10,646 nucleotides of DNA from Asterionellopsis glacialis (Eukaryota; Bacillariophyta; Plagiogrammaphyceae; Rhaphoneidales; Asterionellopsidaceae): positions 1-10,646 of the forward strand of contig WKLE02003208.1 in NCBI GenBank assembly GCA_014885115.2, read 5' to 3'. A model generated the notes under the pieces. It saw only the letters and a list, made by a program, of their open reading frames with translations, was not told where the DNA came from and searched no databases. Shown here piece after piece: positions 1-8,160 of the stretch. Position numbers and translations under genes: made by a program. Positions within the stretch are counted from its first letter, which is position 1. Every line of letters begins with the position of its first letter.

Positions 1-80
1 TGTAGAAACGCGGTATAATTTCTACTTACATAAAGATATCGTAGGCCTGGTACTTACAAACCTATTTGCCACAAAAGGTA
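1..80 (+). repeat. Copy A of an 80-bp dispersed inverted repeat
   Basis: These 80 bases match the reverse complement of 8161-8240 without gaps at 71 of 80 positions by eye. The inner 37 bases (44-80) also recur at 10369-10405 and, inverted, at 10603-10639; all four contain CCTATTTGCCACRAAAGG. The outer part is shared only with 8161-8240. It looks like a terminal or subterminal inverted repeat of a transposon or MITE family. It begins at base 1, so the true outer end may lie outside the window. The copy keeps CpGs where 8161-8240 has TpG or CpA, so it is less eroded. Confidence 0.8.
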
Positions 81-178
81 TACCTGGGGGTAGACCTGGT
101 AGGGGTCGTTCTAAATACGGTCGCGTAGAGCCGCGCGCGCAATACAAAAAACTCCGGCAGAAAGGCAGTATTCTTATT
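81..178. mobile_element. CpG-rich remainder of the left-edge repeat element
   Basis: This stretch follows copy A inward and has no coding features. It is rich in CpG, including a CGCGCGCG run near 132-139, and has short GGTA/TACC palindromic pieces just inside the repeat, like the interior of the element at 10405-10606. Its composition contrasts sharply with the CpG-poor MULE that starts at 179. I read it as the interior of the element whose end is copy A, cut off by the MULE. The assignment is an inference; no second terminus is visible nearby. Confidence 0.4.
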
Positions 179-1001
179 TTATTTGTCATGGGGTTTTGAC
201 GACGTCATCCATGACGTGTCCCAACCCTCTAGTTTGGCAAATGGACTATGATAATTCAGCAATGCTTCTGCAAGTTGGAGTAAATATGGTGCTGTAACAT
301 CTTTTTTCTTTGGAATACATGTGGTAACAAGTTTCATCCAATGCCTTTTTGCCTTGATGGATCCTTGAAGACTCATTGCCATTGCAGAAGTTAGCAAATT
401 CATTGTTGGCCTAACTGCGGCAGAATGAGACTTCACTCCATTATTGGTACCTTTGTAAGCAGATGCATGGACACAATCAAAGTGCCCCAATTTTTTTCTT
501 GTAGTGAAGAAAAACGTTATCATGAACAAATACACAAGAACAAATAAAGTCTTTCATTTTTTCAATGAGATGATATTGGTCTTCACAAATATTAAGCGCT
601 GTTTCACTGTCAAGATTTGCAAATAGCAGCATCTATTTGAAAAGCTCATATTCTTCTTGTGTTGCACAATAACCAGGATGCATCCTCCAGGAATACATCC
701 AGGTATGAATGTGCATGATGAACCCTTTAATTTGTGCATGATTCTTAACTGTGACTAAGTTGTTTCTAGGACCATGTTCCTTCCAACCATGGTCAACAAT
801 GTGTCTACCACATGATCCACAAACAGCATTCTTAAAATAATCCATGATAGCACCTTGAATCTCATTGCCTTGTTGAGGATCGCCATGTTGATAAGTGCTT
901 TCAAAGCATGTTGGAACACCCACCAAAATGTATATCTTCTTTGGTTAGGTAACCACATCCAAAGAAAAACAACTTGATTGCCAGTGGCAGTTCTACAAGA
1001 G

Positions 1002-1407
1002 TGCACTACACCTTACTATGTGAGTAGTATCCCTTATATACTTAATAATAGTGCTAATGCATGCATACATGCACAGACAGGCCAGTTGGACAGATGATGG
1101 TGAAGTGGACAGACCAACAATGATGATGTGGCAGATTGTTGTGGACAGATGGACAATGATGATGTGGTAGATTGTCATGATGTCAGCTTCACTCAAGGAA
1201 TGTTGTTACGTGGTAGTCTGGCTGATGAGTTGAGGCTTTACTGGTTACTAAACCTTTCCTCCAAATTCCAAAATATTACAAAATAGAATCTTCCTAAACT
1301 AATCATAATTAGTTTACATTACCAAAAACAAGTCTTCTCTTGTCTCTTGTGTAATCCCTGAGTTGATTGTTGCAACCAGACTGCTGTGCGCACTGGCATA
1401 GGGCACA
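1002..1407. mobile_element. 406-bp LTR-like insertion (probable solo LTR) in the MULE transposase
   Basis: The insert is flanked by a perfect 5-bp duplication, AAGAG at 997-1001 and 1408-1412, and its ends are TG...CA on either strand. Removing it together with one AAGAG copy restores an open minus-strand frame across the junction (LLTF-SCRTATGNQ) that fits the MULE catalytic domain, so the limits are exact. TG...CA ends and a 5-bp target duplication are the hallmarks of LTR retrotransposon integration. No internal retroelement sequence remains, so a solo LTR is the simplest reading. A TATATAAGG motif lies about 30-40 bases from the 1002 end on the minus strand, but the orientation of the LTR is not settled. 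A non-autonomous small LTR element is the alternative. Confidence 0.75.
1088..1178. repeat. 36-bp tandem repeat inside the LTR-like insertion
   Basis: Two imperfect 36-bp units, 1107-1142 and 1143-1178, share GGACAGA..., ACAATGATGATGTGG and AGATTGT. A partial unit beginning GGACAGATGATGG precedes them at 1088. Short tandem repeats in the U3 part of an LTR can act as enhancer-like elements, but that role is inference here. Confidence 0.7.
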
Positions 1408-3063
1408 AAGAGAATGTAAGCAGATGATAAAGGTTACTGTTGGTGTGGGAGGTATCATCCAAATAAACAACTTCAGGGTATAACTTGAAATATCTAAGCT
1501 CATGTTGATTGACCCAAGCTAAAACAAACAGGAATCATTGCTGATGTTGTGATCTTTCCTTGTACTTGCAGCAAGATCAACAAAACACTTCATATCAGCA
1601 GGAGATTTGGAAAGGTCTTCATGCATTGAAGATTTTGGACCAATCTTTGTGGTGGCAATAAGTTTGGTGGGAGATTCTAGTTGTGACTTGTTAGGAGTGC
1701 AAACAGGAGTTCCTTGAGAAGAGGAAGGAGTATTGTTAACAATATTCATGGGTTCGACTTGATCCAAGTTCAGTGATGAAATATTAGTCATATTGGATGA
1801 TCTATTTGAATCATTCTGATATGAATTTTGGGGAACATCCCAAAGAAAATTATAAGAAATTTCATCAGTGGATTAAAAAAAATCAAGCAAATGATCAATA
1901 TCACTGCCACCAAACTGTGATTTAGCATCGTATTGAATAAGTATGCAACTTTTGTTTGAGACATACACTTTCCAATTTTGGAATATATATAGTTCCTACC
2001 AATTGATGGACCACAACCCACAACAAGCCAGAGCCAAGTGAAACAGAGTTTCTTGTTCTTCTTTTGGGATGAGACAAGTAGGAATAAAAACTTCAGTGGT
2101 TTTAGGATGACATTCATGTGTGGGACAACCACTCTTGTGAGAGAGATTAATGTAATATCCAAGATGGTCCCATTTGACAACAAATCCAAATGGACATTTC
2201 TTATCAAAATACTTTCCAGTAAATCTATGTTTTTTGGATTTACCATTTGGCCTATTTGTCTTGCAATCATTAACTAAACGTTCATTCTGGAACTCTTGAT
2301 AGGCAGGAATTGCAGTGGGTTGGGTACCCCAGCACCTGTAACAGCGTCCACAGTTGAAAGTATGGTTGGAATGACCTCCATTGCATATGACAGGAGTATT
2401 ATATTCAAATGCCCACTTTTCAATCAGTTTCTTGAGTTCCACAAAAGAGGCAGAGGGAATCTTAGAATTGTCTGCCTGTGGGGGTGGGTAATCAATGGGT
2501 GAAAAATAAAGGCAATTTAACAATGTCAGACTGTTGACCATTAAGATATTTGCAAATGCCATGGTCAGAGGGACACACATCAGCAACATATGTGTTGGGG
2601 GATACTTCACTGGAATTAAAGGTAGGACAAGTTCAGCAGTCCAATTCTCTTTAAGTTGATCACCAAAATCATCTGCTAGTTCTAAAAGCTTCTGGTAAGA
2701 AAGTTTGGTTTGGTTAGGAGAAACTGGAGTTGGAACAGACATGATATTGATATCATCGGACATGGGCAAGTTTGTAAAAAAGTTTCAGCATTAATATAGT
2801 TTGACTGTCATTTGGTTGACTGAAATTGGAGCGCCAAACATGAAAATGATAAACCAAAAGAAGAATTGCATGGTCCAAAGATTGGCAGGCAGGCTCGAAA
2901 ATTTGGAAGCGATGCATCCTCGGTGGAGTGAGGGACAGAATTTTGGAGAAAATTAGAAAGGGAAATTTGGGAGAGGAAACCAAAAAAGGGGAGCGTGAGG
3001 TAGGGGGGATACCCGGAAGTGATACGTCAGAATACCATGACGAATAACATGCCACATGGTTTG

Positions 3064-3577
3064 AATGACCCAACAAAATACAAATTACAAGATGGGGAGT
3101 GTCTTAGCTATCAAGCGGTGCCTGCCAATGACAACGTCACTCCTGGAATTTTCTGAACAACCATCCTTTTTCGTCCTTTCTTTTTCATTCTCTCTCTCTA
3201 GAGAGGCATGGAATAATTAATAACTCACTTTAGATGAAGCCAATTTTTTTTACGTTACCATATATTATAAATGTGAAAATAGTGAAATATTGTCTAATAT
3301 GTAAAGCATGAGAAATTAAGTTGTAGAGAAAAAAAATTAACACAGCATAATTACATAATAAATAAATGGCTTCAATATTCACTATTTTCACATTTTCATT
3401 ATGATACCAGCTGACACAATAAATGGCTTCATCTAAGTTATTGTTCGATTCCCATAATGACAAAGAGAGGACGAAAAAGCATGGTTGTTCAGAGAACCAA
3501 GGAGTGATGTTGTCATGCTGGGCACCGCTTGATAGTTAGCACTCCCCATGTTATAATTTGTATTTTGTTGGATCATT
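3064..3577. mobile_element. Foldback (long inverted-repeat) element, 514 bp
   Basis: The two ends are inverted copies. The plus strand from 3064 reads AATGACCCAACAAAATACAA and the reverse complement from 3577 reads AATGATCCAACAAAATACAA. The similarity continues inward through GGGGAGTG, ATCAAGCGGTGCC, TGACAAC, TCTGAACAACCAT, TTTTTCGTCC, TAGATGAAGCCA and AATGTGAAAATAGTGAA, so each arm is roughly 200 bases with small indels and the loop is about 3300-3370. No credible open frame lies inside. No clear target duplication flanks it. It is probably a foldback-type MITE. An inverted local duplication is the alternative. Confidence 0.75.
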
Positions 3578-3829
3578 GGCACCAACAACCATATCCATGC
3601 CTTATAATATCACATTTCACATTTGGCAGTGAAAGCAGGTCATAATCCATAATATTAGTATTACAAGGCCAATCCTTACCAAGTGACAAGAACAAAACCC
3701 AATGTAGCCCGGCCCAATTTTGTTTTTGTTGTCCAAAATTGCACCCTTACCGCACCTTAGCTACTAACGAATTTTAAGAGTTGAATGGACAAATGTCCAT
3801 AATTGCCCCGAAAAGGTTGTCTATCAGAA
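3578..3829. other. Intergenic stretch without a recognised feature
   Basis: No open frame with coding character and no RNA gene is seen here. CpG content is moderate, rising toward the right, and resembles the host gene region more than the transposons. A TACTAAC string at 3762-3768 resembles a splicing branch site, with an AG-ending AT-rich stretch after it, but I cannot link it to an exon with confidence. The stretch may hold the promoter or 5' untranslated region of the small plus-strand gene that follows. Confidence 0.4.
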
Positions 3830-3928
3830 ATGGAAGATAGTACACGTGAAACTTTGGGTGTTACGTATAACTGTCGGAAGTATAATGACGAGGAACAAAA
3901 CATCACTTTCTGTATAAACAGATTATGA
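3830..3928 (+). CDS. Short open frame, candidate first exon of the gene at 3995-4270
   Basis: ATG at 3830, A at position -3, and 32 codons to a TGA. The peptide is acidic and polar with two cysteines, starts MEDSTRETLGVTYNCRK and contains an NIT glycosylation-type sequon. Ending it at a GT at 3912 and resuming at 4023 keeps the frame of the downstream ORF. Evidence is limited to frame compatibility, intron length and GT-AG ends, all of which can occur by chance. Confidence 0.25.
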   Translation: MEDSTRETLGVTYNCRKYNDEEQNITFCINRL

Positions 3929-3994
3929 ATGCGGATCCAAAAATCTATCAGTCTCTAAAGAACAACATTTGGACATCACCACTATCGTCGTTGG

Positions 3995-4270
3995 ATGTGC
4001 TCTATGTGGAATTGTTTAATAGCGATTGCCATAATTTCAAATTGCAAAGCAAAGTCTCGTGATGCCTGGAAAGAAACACATTTTGGTACCACATTTAATC
4101 TTTACTTCGTAGCAAGCGCACTCTTAATGGCGTTTGGAAACCCCGTAATACCAAGTCTATGTTGGTATCACAGGATGGTAAGCCATCATGGTGGAAACGA
4201 AGAACAAGAACAAATCATAAATGATGAAGAAACAATCGAACTAAGTACTTCAGCACCACACGGGCTTTGA
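3995..4270 (+). CDS. Hypothetical small membrane protein, possibly the 3' exon of a two-exon gene
   Basis: This is a 91-residue frame from an ATG to a TGA. I do not recognise the family. It has hydrophobic stretches at about residues 6-15 (CLIAIAII) and 34-58 (YFVASALLMAFGNP region), followed by a hydrophilic, Glu-rich tail ending STSAPHGL. CpG content and codon variety resemble the HCF164-like gene rather than the dead transposons, which argues for a real host gene. An upstream open frame, 3830-3928, begins MEDSTRETLGVTYNCRKY. A GT-AG intron of 111 bases at 3912-4022 would join the two in frame, skipping the first nine codons of this frame. Its 5' end is GTATAA and its 3' end TTTAATAG. That model is inference; the unspliced frame could also be a chance ORF. 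It is convergent with the next gene. Confidence 0.4.
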   Translation: MCSMWNCLIAIAIISNCKAKSRDAWKETHFGTTFNLYFVASALLMAFGNPVIPSLCWYHRMVSHHGGNEEQEQIINDEETIELSTSAPHGL

Positions 4271-4503
4271 GTAGTCATCTCCCAACATTCCGAATTGTCC
4301 CCTTTCTTAGTCAAAACCTTGCCGCAAAACATGATCGATAAAACCACTCAGCACAAGGATAATGACGGACGACTTTGTGCAGCGAAGTAAATAATGAAAT
4401 AATCGTATGGTATATCAACACTAATGTCTATATGAAGGTATCCCTTATTTCGTTGCAATGGGGGCATCAGGAAACTTGAATTACTACTTGCAAAAAATCT
4501 AAT
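4271..4503. other. Short intergenic region between convergent genes
   Basis: This 233-bp AT-rich spacer lies between the stop of the small plus-strand ORF and the stop of the minus-strand HCF164-like gene. It would carry both 3' untranslated regions and polyadenylation signals. I see no strong hairpin or further coding frame. Confidence 0.5.
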
Positions 4504-5367
4504 TCATTTATCAAAATGAACTCTTCGTAAGTCTGGTCGATTAGCAAAGACATCCAACATGACATAAGGTAATGGTGTTTCTCTTTCTTGTTGTAACAAA
4601 ACATCTAAATCTGCCTCCATGACACGTTTGGGTATAGGACCAATCAAAGCAGTTTCAACGTCACCTTCTGCTGATATCAAGGCTAAATGTGGTATAGCAT
4701 CTACACCAAAACGTTGTATGAGCGGCCAAGCCTGAGGTGAATCACCATTGACACTTACAAAGTTAATGCGTCCTTTATATTCTTCTTCAATTTTTTCGAG
4801 AGTAGGTGCTGCCATTTTACAATTTTCACACCATGGCGCCCAAAAATCAACTACCGTAGGTTTACCATTCGATCCAATACTTGTAATGGGTGCTGATTCT
4901 TGTTCCATTCGTGCTAACAATTGGATGGGTGTGATTGGATGTGTCAATTGCCATATGTACGATACCACAGCGAATACCACAGATGCTACAGCTACTGCAA
5001 TATTACGACGTTTCTGAATTTGTAACTCCTCTTCCATAGAGGCTACTGCGCTAGCAGATTGACCTGTTGTTACGGTTGTTGGTTTGGAAGTCAAAGGTAC
5101 AGAGGATCCTTCCCATTGTGAATCATCATTATTGCCATTCACTACTACTGATTCCTTCTCCATTGTAGAACCACGTACTGCATCATAATCTTGTGCAAAT
5201 AGCTCTTGTTCTAAGTCTAATGGTGATTTATCCATTGGATTTATATGCAATTGAGTAGTTCCGACAACATGCTGCGTTCTACTGTTTTTGTTACTTGGCG
5301 AAAATCCTTGGCAAACTCCTGAAGCATTAATCACGACGAGCAACAACGATACTCTTCTAAGAATCAT
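4504..5367 (-). CDS. HCF164/TxlA-like thioredoxin, plastid-targeted, thylakoid-anchored
   Basis: The protein has 287 residues from the first ATG at 5367, which has A at -3. The frame is open farther upstream but has no ATG there. Residues 1-21 form a signal-peptide-like hydrophobic segment ending VCQG-FSPS. The Phe at +1 is the diatom plastid-targeting signature. Residues 22-120 are polar, transit peptide plus linker. Residues 122-141 are one transmembrane helix (AVAVASVVFAVVSYI). A thioredoxin fold follows, with WCENC at 179-183 (C180 and C183 as the redox pair) and cis-proline P226 in the GVDAIPHLAL stretch. HCF164 and its cyanobacterial relative TxlA are membrane-anchored thiol oxidoreductases on the thylakoid lumen side, needed for cytochrome b6f assembly. 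The topology and role here are inferred from the family. No introns, no lesions, and CpG content of about 30 per kb all indicate a functional host gene. The 25-residue C-terminal tail (ETPLPYVML...VHFDK) is short and charged. Confidence 0.85.
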   Translation of the reverse strand: MILRRVSLLLVVINASGVCQGFSPSNKNSRTQHVVGTTQLHINPMDKSPLDLEQELFAQDYDAVRGSTMEKESVVVNGNNDDSQWEGSSVPLTSKPTTVTTGQSASAVASMEEELQIQKRRNIAVAVASVVFAVVSYIWQLTHPITPIQLLARMEQESAPITSIGSNGKPTVVDFWAPWCENCKMAAPTLEKIEEEYKGRINFVSVNGDSPQAWPLIQRFGVDAIPHLALISAEGDVETALIGPIPKRVMEADLDVLLQQERETPLPYVMLDVFANRPDLRRVHFDK

Positions 5368-5795
5368 TCTGTAAAGATTGTTAACTAGTCGCAACTTCTC
5401 CACCAACGCAAAAAATGTTATCGGCCCGAGTGGGTGGACCAAGGAGGTATAAATCTAACAGGAGGTGAAACTCTGTACCAGGCAGAAATTTTGACAAACA
5501 ACAACACACGCTTTTTAGAAATGGCTCTCGTAGAACCTGTGTTATCCATTGAAAGTATTTAATAACTGGGAAATATTTTATTTTCGGGGATGGAATAATA
5601 TCCCTTGATTTTTTTTGTTGCGGCGGGCAATATTTTTTTTTGTTTTTTTTTTCAGAAAAACACGTGGTATTTTACAACAATCTACCATGGAAGCATCATA
5701 GAATCTCTACTGAGTTCTACGGTACCAGACAAGAAGATTTCACATCATTCTTGTCAAAAAATCGAGAATCTACTTATGCCCATGACAACATCAAA
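5368..5795. promoter_or_regulatory. Upstream region of the HCF164-like gene, AT-rich with poly-T tracts
   Basis: The region should hold the 5' untranslated region and promoter of the minus-strand gene and, originally, of the plus-strand coiled-coil gene, as the two are divergent. Visible landmarks are a CACGTG palindrome near 5661 (a bZIP/bHLH-type site) and long T tracts at 5610-5617 and 5632-5653, the latter ending in TTTCAG like a 3' splice site on the plus strand. A frame open from 5640 runs into the coiled-coil pseudogene. No single promoter element can be assigned with confidence. Confidence 0.35.
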
Positions 5796-7097
5796 ATGGA
5801 GTCCATAGAACAGTTAGCAATGGGAGTAAATATTGAGAGGAACTCTCATGGTGCTAGACATCTCTAATCTACATTATGAGTGTCCTAGGCAAAAAAATAA
5901 TAAAAAAAATCAAGTTACGGCTGATTGTGATGATTGTTCTGAAGTTGACGACGATTCCATCATAGACATTGATAGCGACGATGGTGCGGGGGGATCCTCC
6001 TCTTCTGAAGAAGAGAGTTGTGATTCCCTTGATTCAACCAAAGCTGTATTGCAAAGTTCTATGATGCCTAGTAATAAGAAAACATCCTACAATAAGGGTT
6101 GAAAGGTTGAAAATGCACGAGATATCATAGTTTCCGAAGAAGTCAAGAAAAATTTTTGAGATGAAATTAAGTCCCTCAAGGAGGACATGAAGACAATGAA
6201 ATCCAAACACAAGAAAGATAAAAATGCATCAGATCGATCAATCAAGTCTAAGGATAGAAAGATTGAAAAGTTGGAAGCTGAGAAACAGATTCTTCAATCA
6301 AAGACAAAGTCCTTGAAATCAAACAATTCAAACTCTTGAAAAGAAGTTTCAATGAACTCAAAGTATGCGACTGAAAATGCTGTCCTGAAGCGCCAAAACA
6401 AGCATTTGACCAAGGAAGTTGCTATTTCCTGTATTGAAGATGCTGCTGAGCTTCAAGAACAGCTTTCAAAATTGCAGAGTGATCTTGATGATGCTCAAAA
6501 GAAAATCAGTGAAACGATTCGGGAAAATACAAAATTGAATAGAGAAGTTGCAAAATACAAAAAGAAGGCAGAAGGACTTGAAAAGAAGTTAGAGGATTGG
6601 AATGAAAACAAACGGAAATGACAACACAAAAAGGATAACATGGAGAATGAAATAAAAGTTCAAGAACTCAAGATACAACAAAAAAAGGTTGATCAGGAAG
6701 CTAATAAAAGTTCAAGAACTCAAGATACAACAAAAAAAAGGTTGATCAGGAAGCTCTTGCAGAGGTGCAACAAGTCAAGATTTGTACCAGTGAGCAAATC
6801 AAACAAGAGAAGACTAGGCACATGCAGAAGTAACAAAACTGTAGAGACAGAAGTAGGCAAAAGAAACAGAAGACCAAAAGACTTCAAAAAAAGCAGAGTT
6901 TGGATGATACATGCTCTATGATGTCAAATGCACACTTGAATGCCATCTCCTCACAATATCCTCCTCATGAAAATAATTTGATGTTTAGTGGTGCAGTAGC
7001 TACACAACCATACACCAAAGGAGGAGGCAGGCACCCTGTAATGCTGATGAATCAGCATTCTTATTCCTCCTCTATGTATGTTAATATTGGATCCTGA
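5796..7097 (+). pseudogene. Coiled-coil protein pseudogene, family not recognised
   Basis: A candidate ATG at 5796 (MESIEQLAMGVNIE) lies in a frame that must shift near 5850-5870 into the main frame, which runs from about 5833. The first part is acidic and Ser-rich (DDDSIIDIDSDDG, SSSSEEESCDS). From about 6170 to 6890 it is rich in Lys, Glu and Gln with heptad-like spacing (EIKSLKEDMKTMK, ENTKLNREVAKYKKK), which indicates a long coiled coil. The C-terminus is uncharged and Ser/Met/Tyr-rich, ending SSSMYVNIGS. Four in-frame TGA stops (at 6100, 6157, 6337 and 6619) and one TAA at 6830-6832 break it, and a 52-bp tandem duplication shifts the frame. It could be a broken host gene or a passenger gene of a transposon. 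I do not recognise a domain. Confidence 0.6.
6652..6756. repeat. 52-bp tandem duplication in the coiled-coil pseudogene
   Basis: The unit starting ATAAAAGTTCAAGAACTC occurs at 6652-6703 and again from 6704. The copies are nearly identical, except that the A run in the middle is seven in the first and eight in the second. Neither 52 nor 53 is a multiple of three, so the coding frame is shifted after it. After allowing for this, the coiled-coil frame resumes at DQEALAEVQQVK and continues to the stop at 7095-7097. The high identity indicates a recent replication-slippage event. Confidence 0.9.
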
Positions 7098-8120
7098 TGT
7101 TGTCTCATGTATATTTTTTTCTGCTGGGTATTGTAGAATCTAACCCTTACTTTGCAAAATTCCTGTACAGTATTTAGTTGACAGTCTCCCACTGGTTGCA
7201 GGCCCTTTTCAAAATCTTCCACTCAAATCAAATATAGTGAGAGAAAGTTGGTACAACCTATGAAGTACTGGTACAAAATAAAAACACCATGTTGTACTTT
7301 TCTTTCTCCCACTTGTCTGTCCATTGAGTGAGTGGGAGACACAGGGTATCCCCCCTTCCTCCCATTTTTATTCATTTGGCAATGGTGGTTGTGTCTTCTC
7401 AAAGGTCCAAGTGTAGAGTATAGAATGGCTCAATCTACATTGATTATTTAGTATAGTATGTACACTAATTGTCCTTGTTTTGATTGTCACAAAAAATGTA
7501 TTTCAACAATGAAGATTTCAATGATTACACAAAGAACAGATCATAACTTGACAACCATCATGATTACAACAAAAACTCAAATACAATTCATCATCTACAT
7601 TGAATGATGGTGGAAATTATGCATAAAATTCACAATTTTGGTCATAACTTGACAACCAACATAATTGTAACAAAAACTCAAATAGGTATCTTCATCTGCA
7701 TTGAACGATGATCATTTTCTTAGCAACAAGTAAATTCAAATATTGAAAGTTGACCAAGATATCAACAAAGTTATGTTGAAAATGTTGATTGTTGTATTTT
7801 TTAATGTATAATTTTTGTTCTATTGTTCTCTTTATTGGCATGCCTATACTATGGTGATGTATTGCTATGTGCATTGGAAAACAATTGCAGAGGTAAGGGT
7901 AATGAAGTGTGGTGTTCAATGACATGCAAATTAAGTAGGAATTAGTGAATTAGTAGTTAAGTAAATAATTAGAGAAAAAATTTAGTGTTTTGACTTTTTT
8001 TTTGAAATTTTTATTTTCTGTGCCTGCCAATTTGTCTGTTTTTGGACTATTTTTTGAGTGCACAATTCCTATGTGTCACCCACTTACTTATAAAAAAAGA
8101 CAACAATATGCCCTTGTATA
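7098..8120. other. Gene-free AT-rich region almost devoid of CpG
   Basis: No credible coding region is seen on either strand in these 1023 bases. The only CpG is at 7706-7707. The region contains a 101-bp-spaced direct repeat (7540-7712) and several copies of a TCTCCCACT/AGTGGGAGA motif (7186, 7307, 7335 and 8121). I read it as old, silenced mobile DNA that has lost recognisable coding content. Confidence 0.5.
7540..7712. repeat. Direct repeat of about 72 bp, copies spaced 101 bp
   Basis: Both copies contain TCATAACTTGACAACCA, then ACAAAAACTCAAATA, CATCT and GCATTGAA or ACATTGAA, followed by YGATG. The first starts near 7540 and the second near 7641. They differ by substitutions, including a TG in the first where the second has the only CpG of the region. 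This is probably a decayed tandem duplication. Confidence 0.75.
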
Positions 8121-8143
8121 TCTCCCACTCAATGAGTGGGAGA
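8121..8143. repeat. Perfect 11-bp palindrome, TCTCCCACTCA / TGAGTGGGAGA
   Basis: Two perfect 11-base arms surround a single central A. The palindrome lies just inside the inverted-repeat copy at 8161-8240. A looser version, with arms separated by about 20 bases, is at 7306-7343, and a half-site is at 7186-7194. It may be a subterminal transposon motif or protein-binding site; its role is unknown. Confidence 0.7.
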
Positions 8144-8160
8144 CTTACCAACTGGCACTC

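Larger units (their letters stand above)
179..2763 (-). pseudogene. MULE transposase pseudogene, interrupted by an LTR-like insertion
   Basis: The first ATG is at 2763. The N-terminal third has a cysteine/histidine cluster (CGRCYRCWG) and, near 2190-2085, a CPFGF...YYINL...GCPTHECH pattern resembling WRKY-GCM1/FLYWCH zinc fingers of MULE transposases. One frame runs from 2763 to 1519 with in-frame stops at 1996-1998 (TAG) and 1873-1875 (TAA). A one-base shift near 1520 then leads to QHELRYFKLYPEVVYLDDTS, which carries the first catalytic Asp motif. After the 1002-1407 insertion, LPNQRRYTFWWVFQHALKAL continues the RNase-H fold. A small deletion and frameshift near 900 removes the normal second-Asp context, leaving YQHGDPQQGNE. 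A CX2H motif (CGRH), WRMHPGYCATQEEYELF with the probable catalytic Glu, a TAG stop at 633-635, and the C-terminal HASAYKGTNNGVKSHSAAV block follow after another shift near 490. The protein cannot be made. I see no other plausible family. Confidence 0.85.
179..3047 (-). mobile_element. Degenerate Mutator-like element (MULE)
   Basis: The element contains a decayed MULE transposase gene on the minus strand. Its proposed ends are short inverted repeats: plus strand 179-201, starting TTATTTGTCATGG, and the reverse complement of 3025-3047, starting TTATTCGTCATGG. They match at 19 of 23 positions. The left repeat overlaps the last codons of the transposase, which is unusual, and I find no convincing 9-bp target duplication outside 179 and 3047. 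The boundaries are therefore tentative, while the MULE identity of the interior is firm. A 406-bp LTR-like insertion sits inside it. CpG is strongly depleted, about 5 in 1260 bases across 1501-2760, which points to long silencing. Confidence 0.6.

Noticed and set aside
2038..2277. Plus-strand open frame of 79 codons.
   Set aside because: It is the opposite strand of the MULE zinc-finger region, whose minus-strand translation is clearly protein-like.
3230..3463. Minus-strand open frame of 77 codons.
   Set aside because: It lies inside the foldback element and spans its loop and arms; the translation is low-complexity and follows from AT-rich repeat sequence.
4748..5017. Plus-strand open frame of 89 codons.
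   Set aside because: It lies entirely opposite the thioredoxin domain of the HCF164-like gene and has no features of its own.
5368..5442. An extension of the HCF164-like protein by 25 residues upstream of the ATG at 5367.
   Set aside because: The extension has no ATG (it would start at TTG) and would bury the signal peptide that begins at 5367.
5833..7097. A genetic code in which TGA is a sense codon, suggested by several in-frame TGA in one long frame.
   Set aside because: The same frame has a TAA, a frameshift and a 52-bp duplication, and the HCF164-like gene has no internal TGA. C-to-T decay of CGA explains the TGAs better.
7540..7712. CRISPR-like array or regularly spaced repeats.
   Set aside because: There are only two diverged copies with no defined spacers. 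It is a decayed duplication in eukaryotic DNA.
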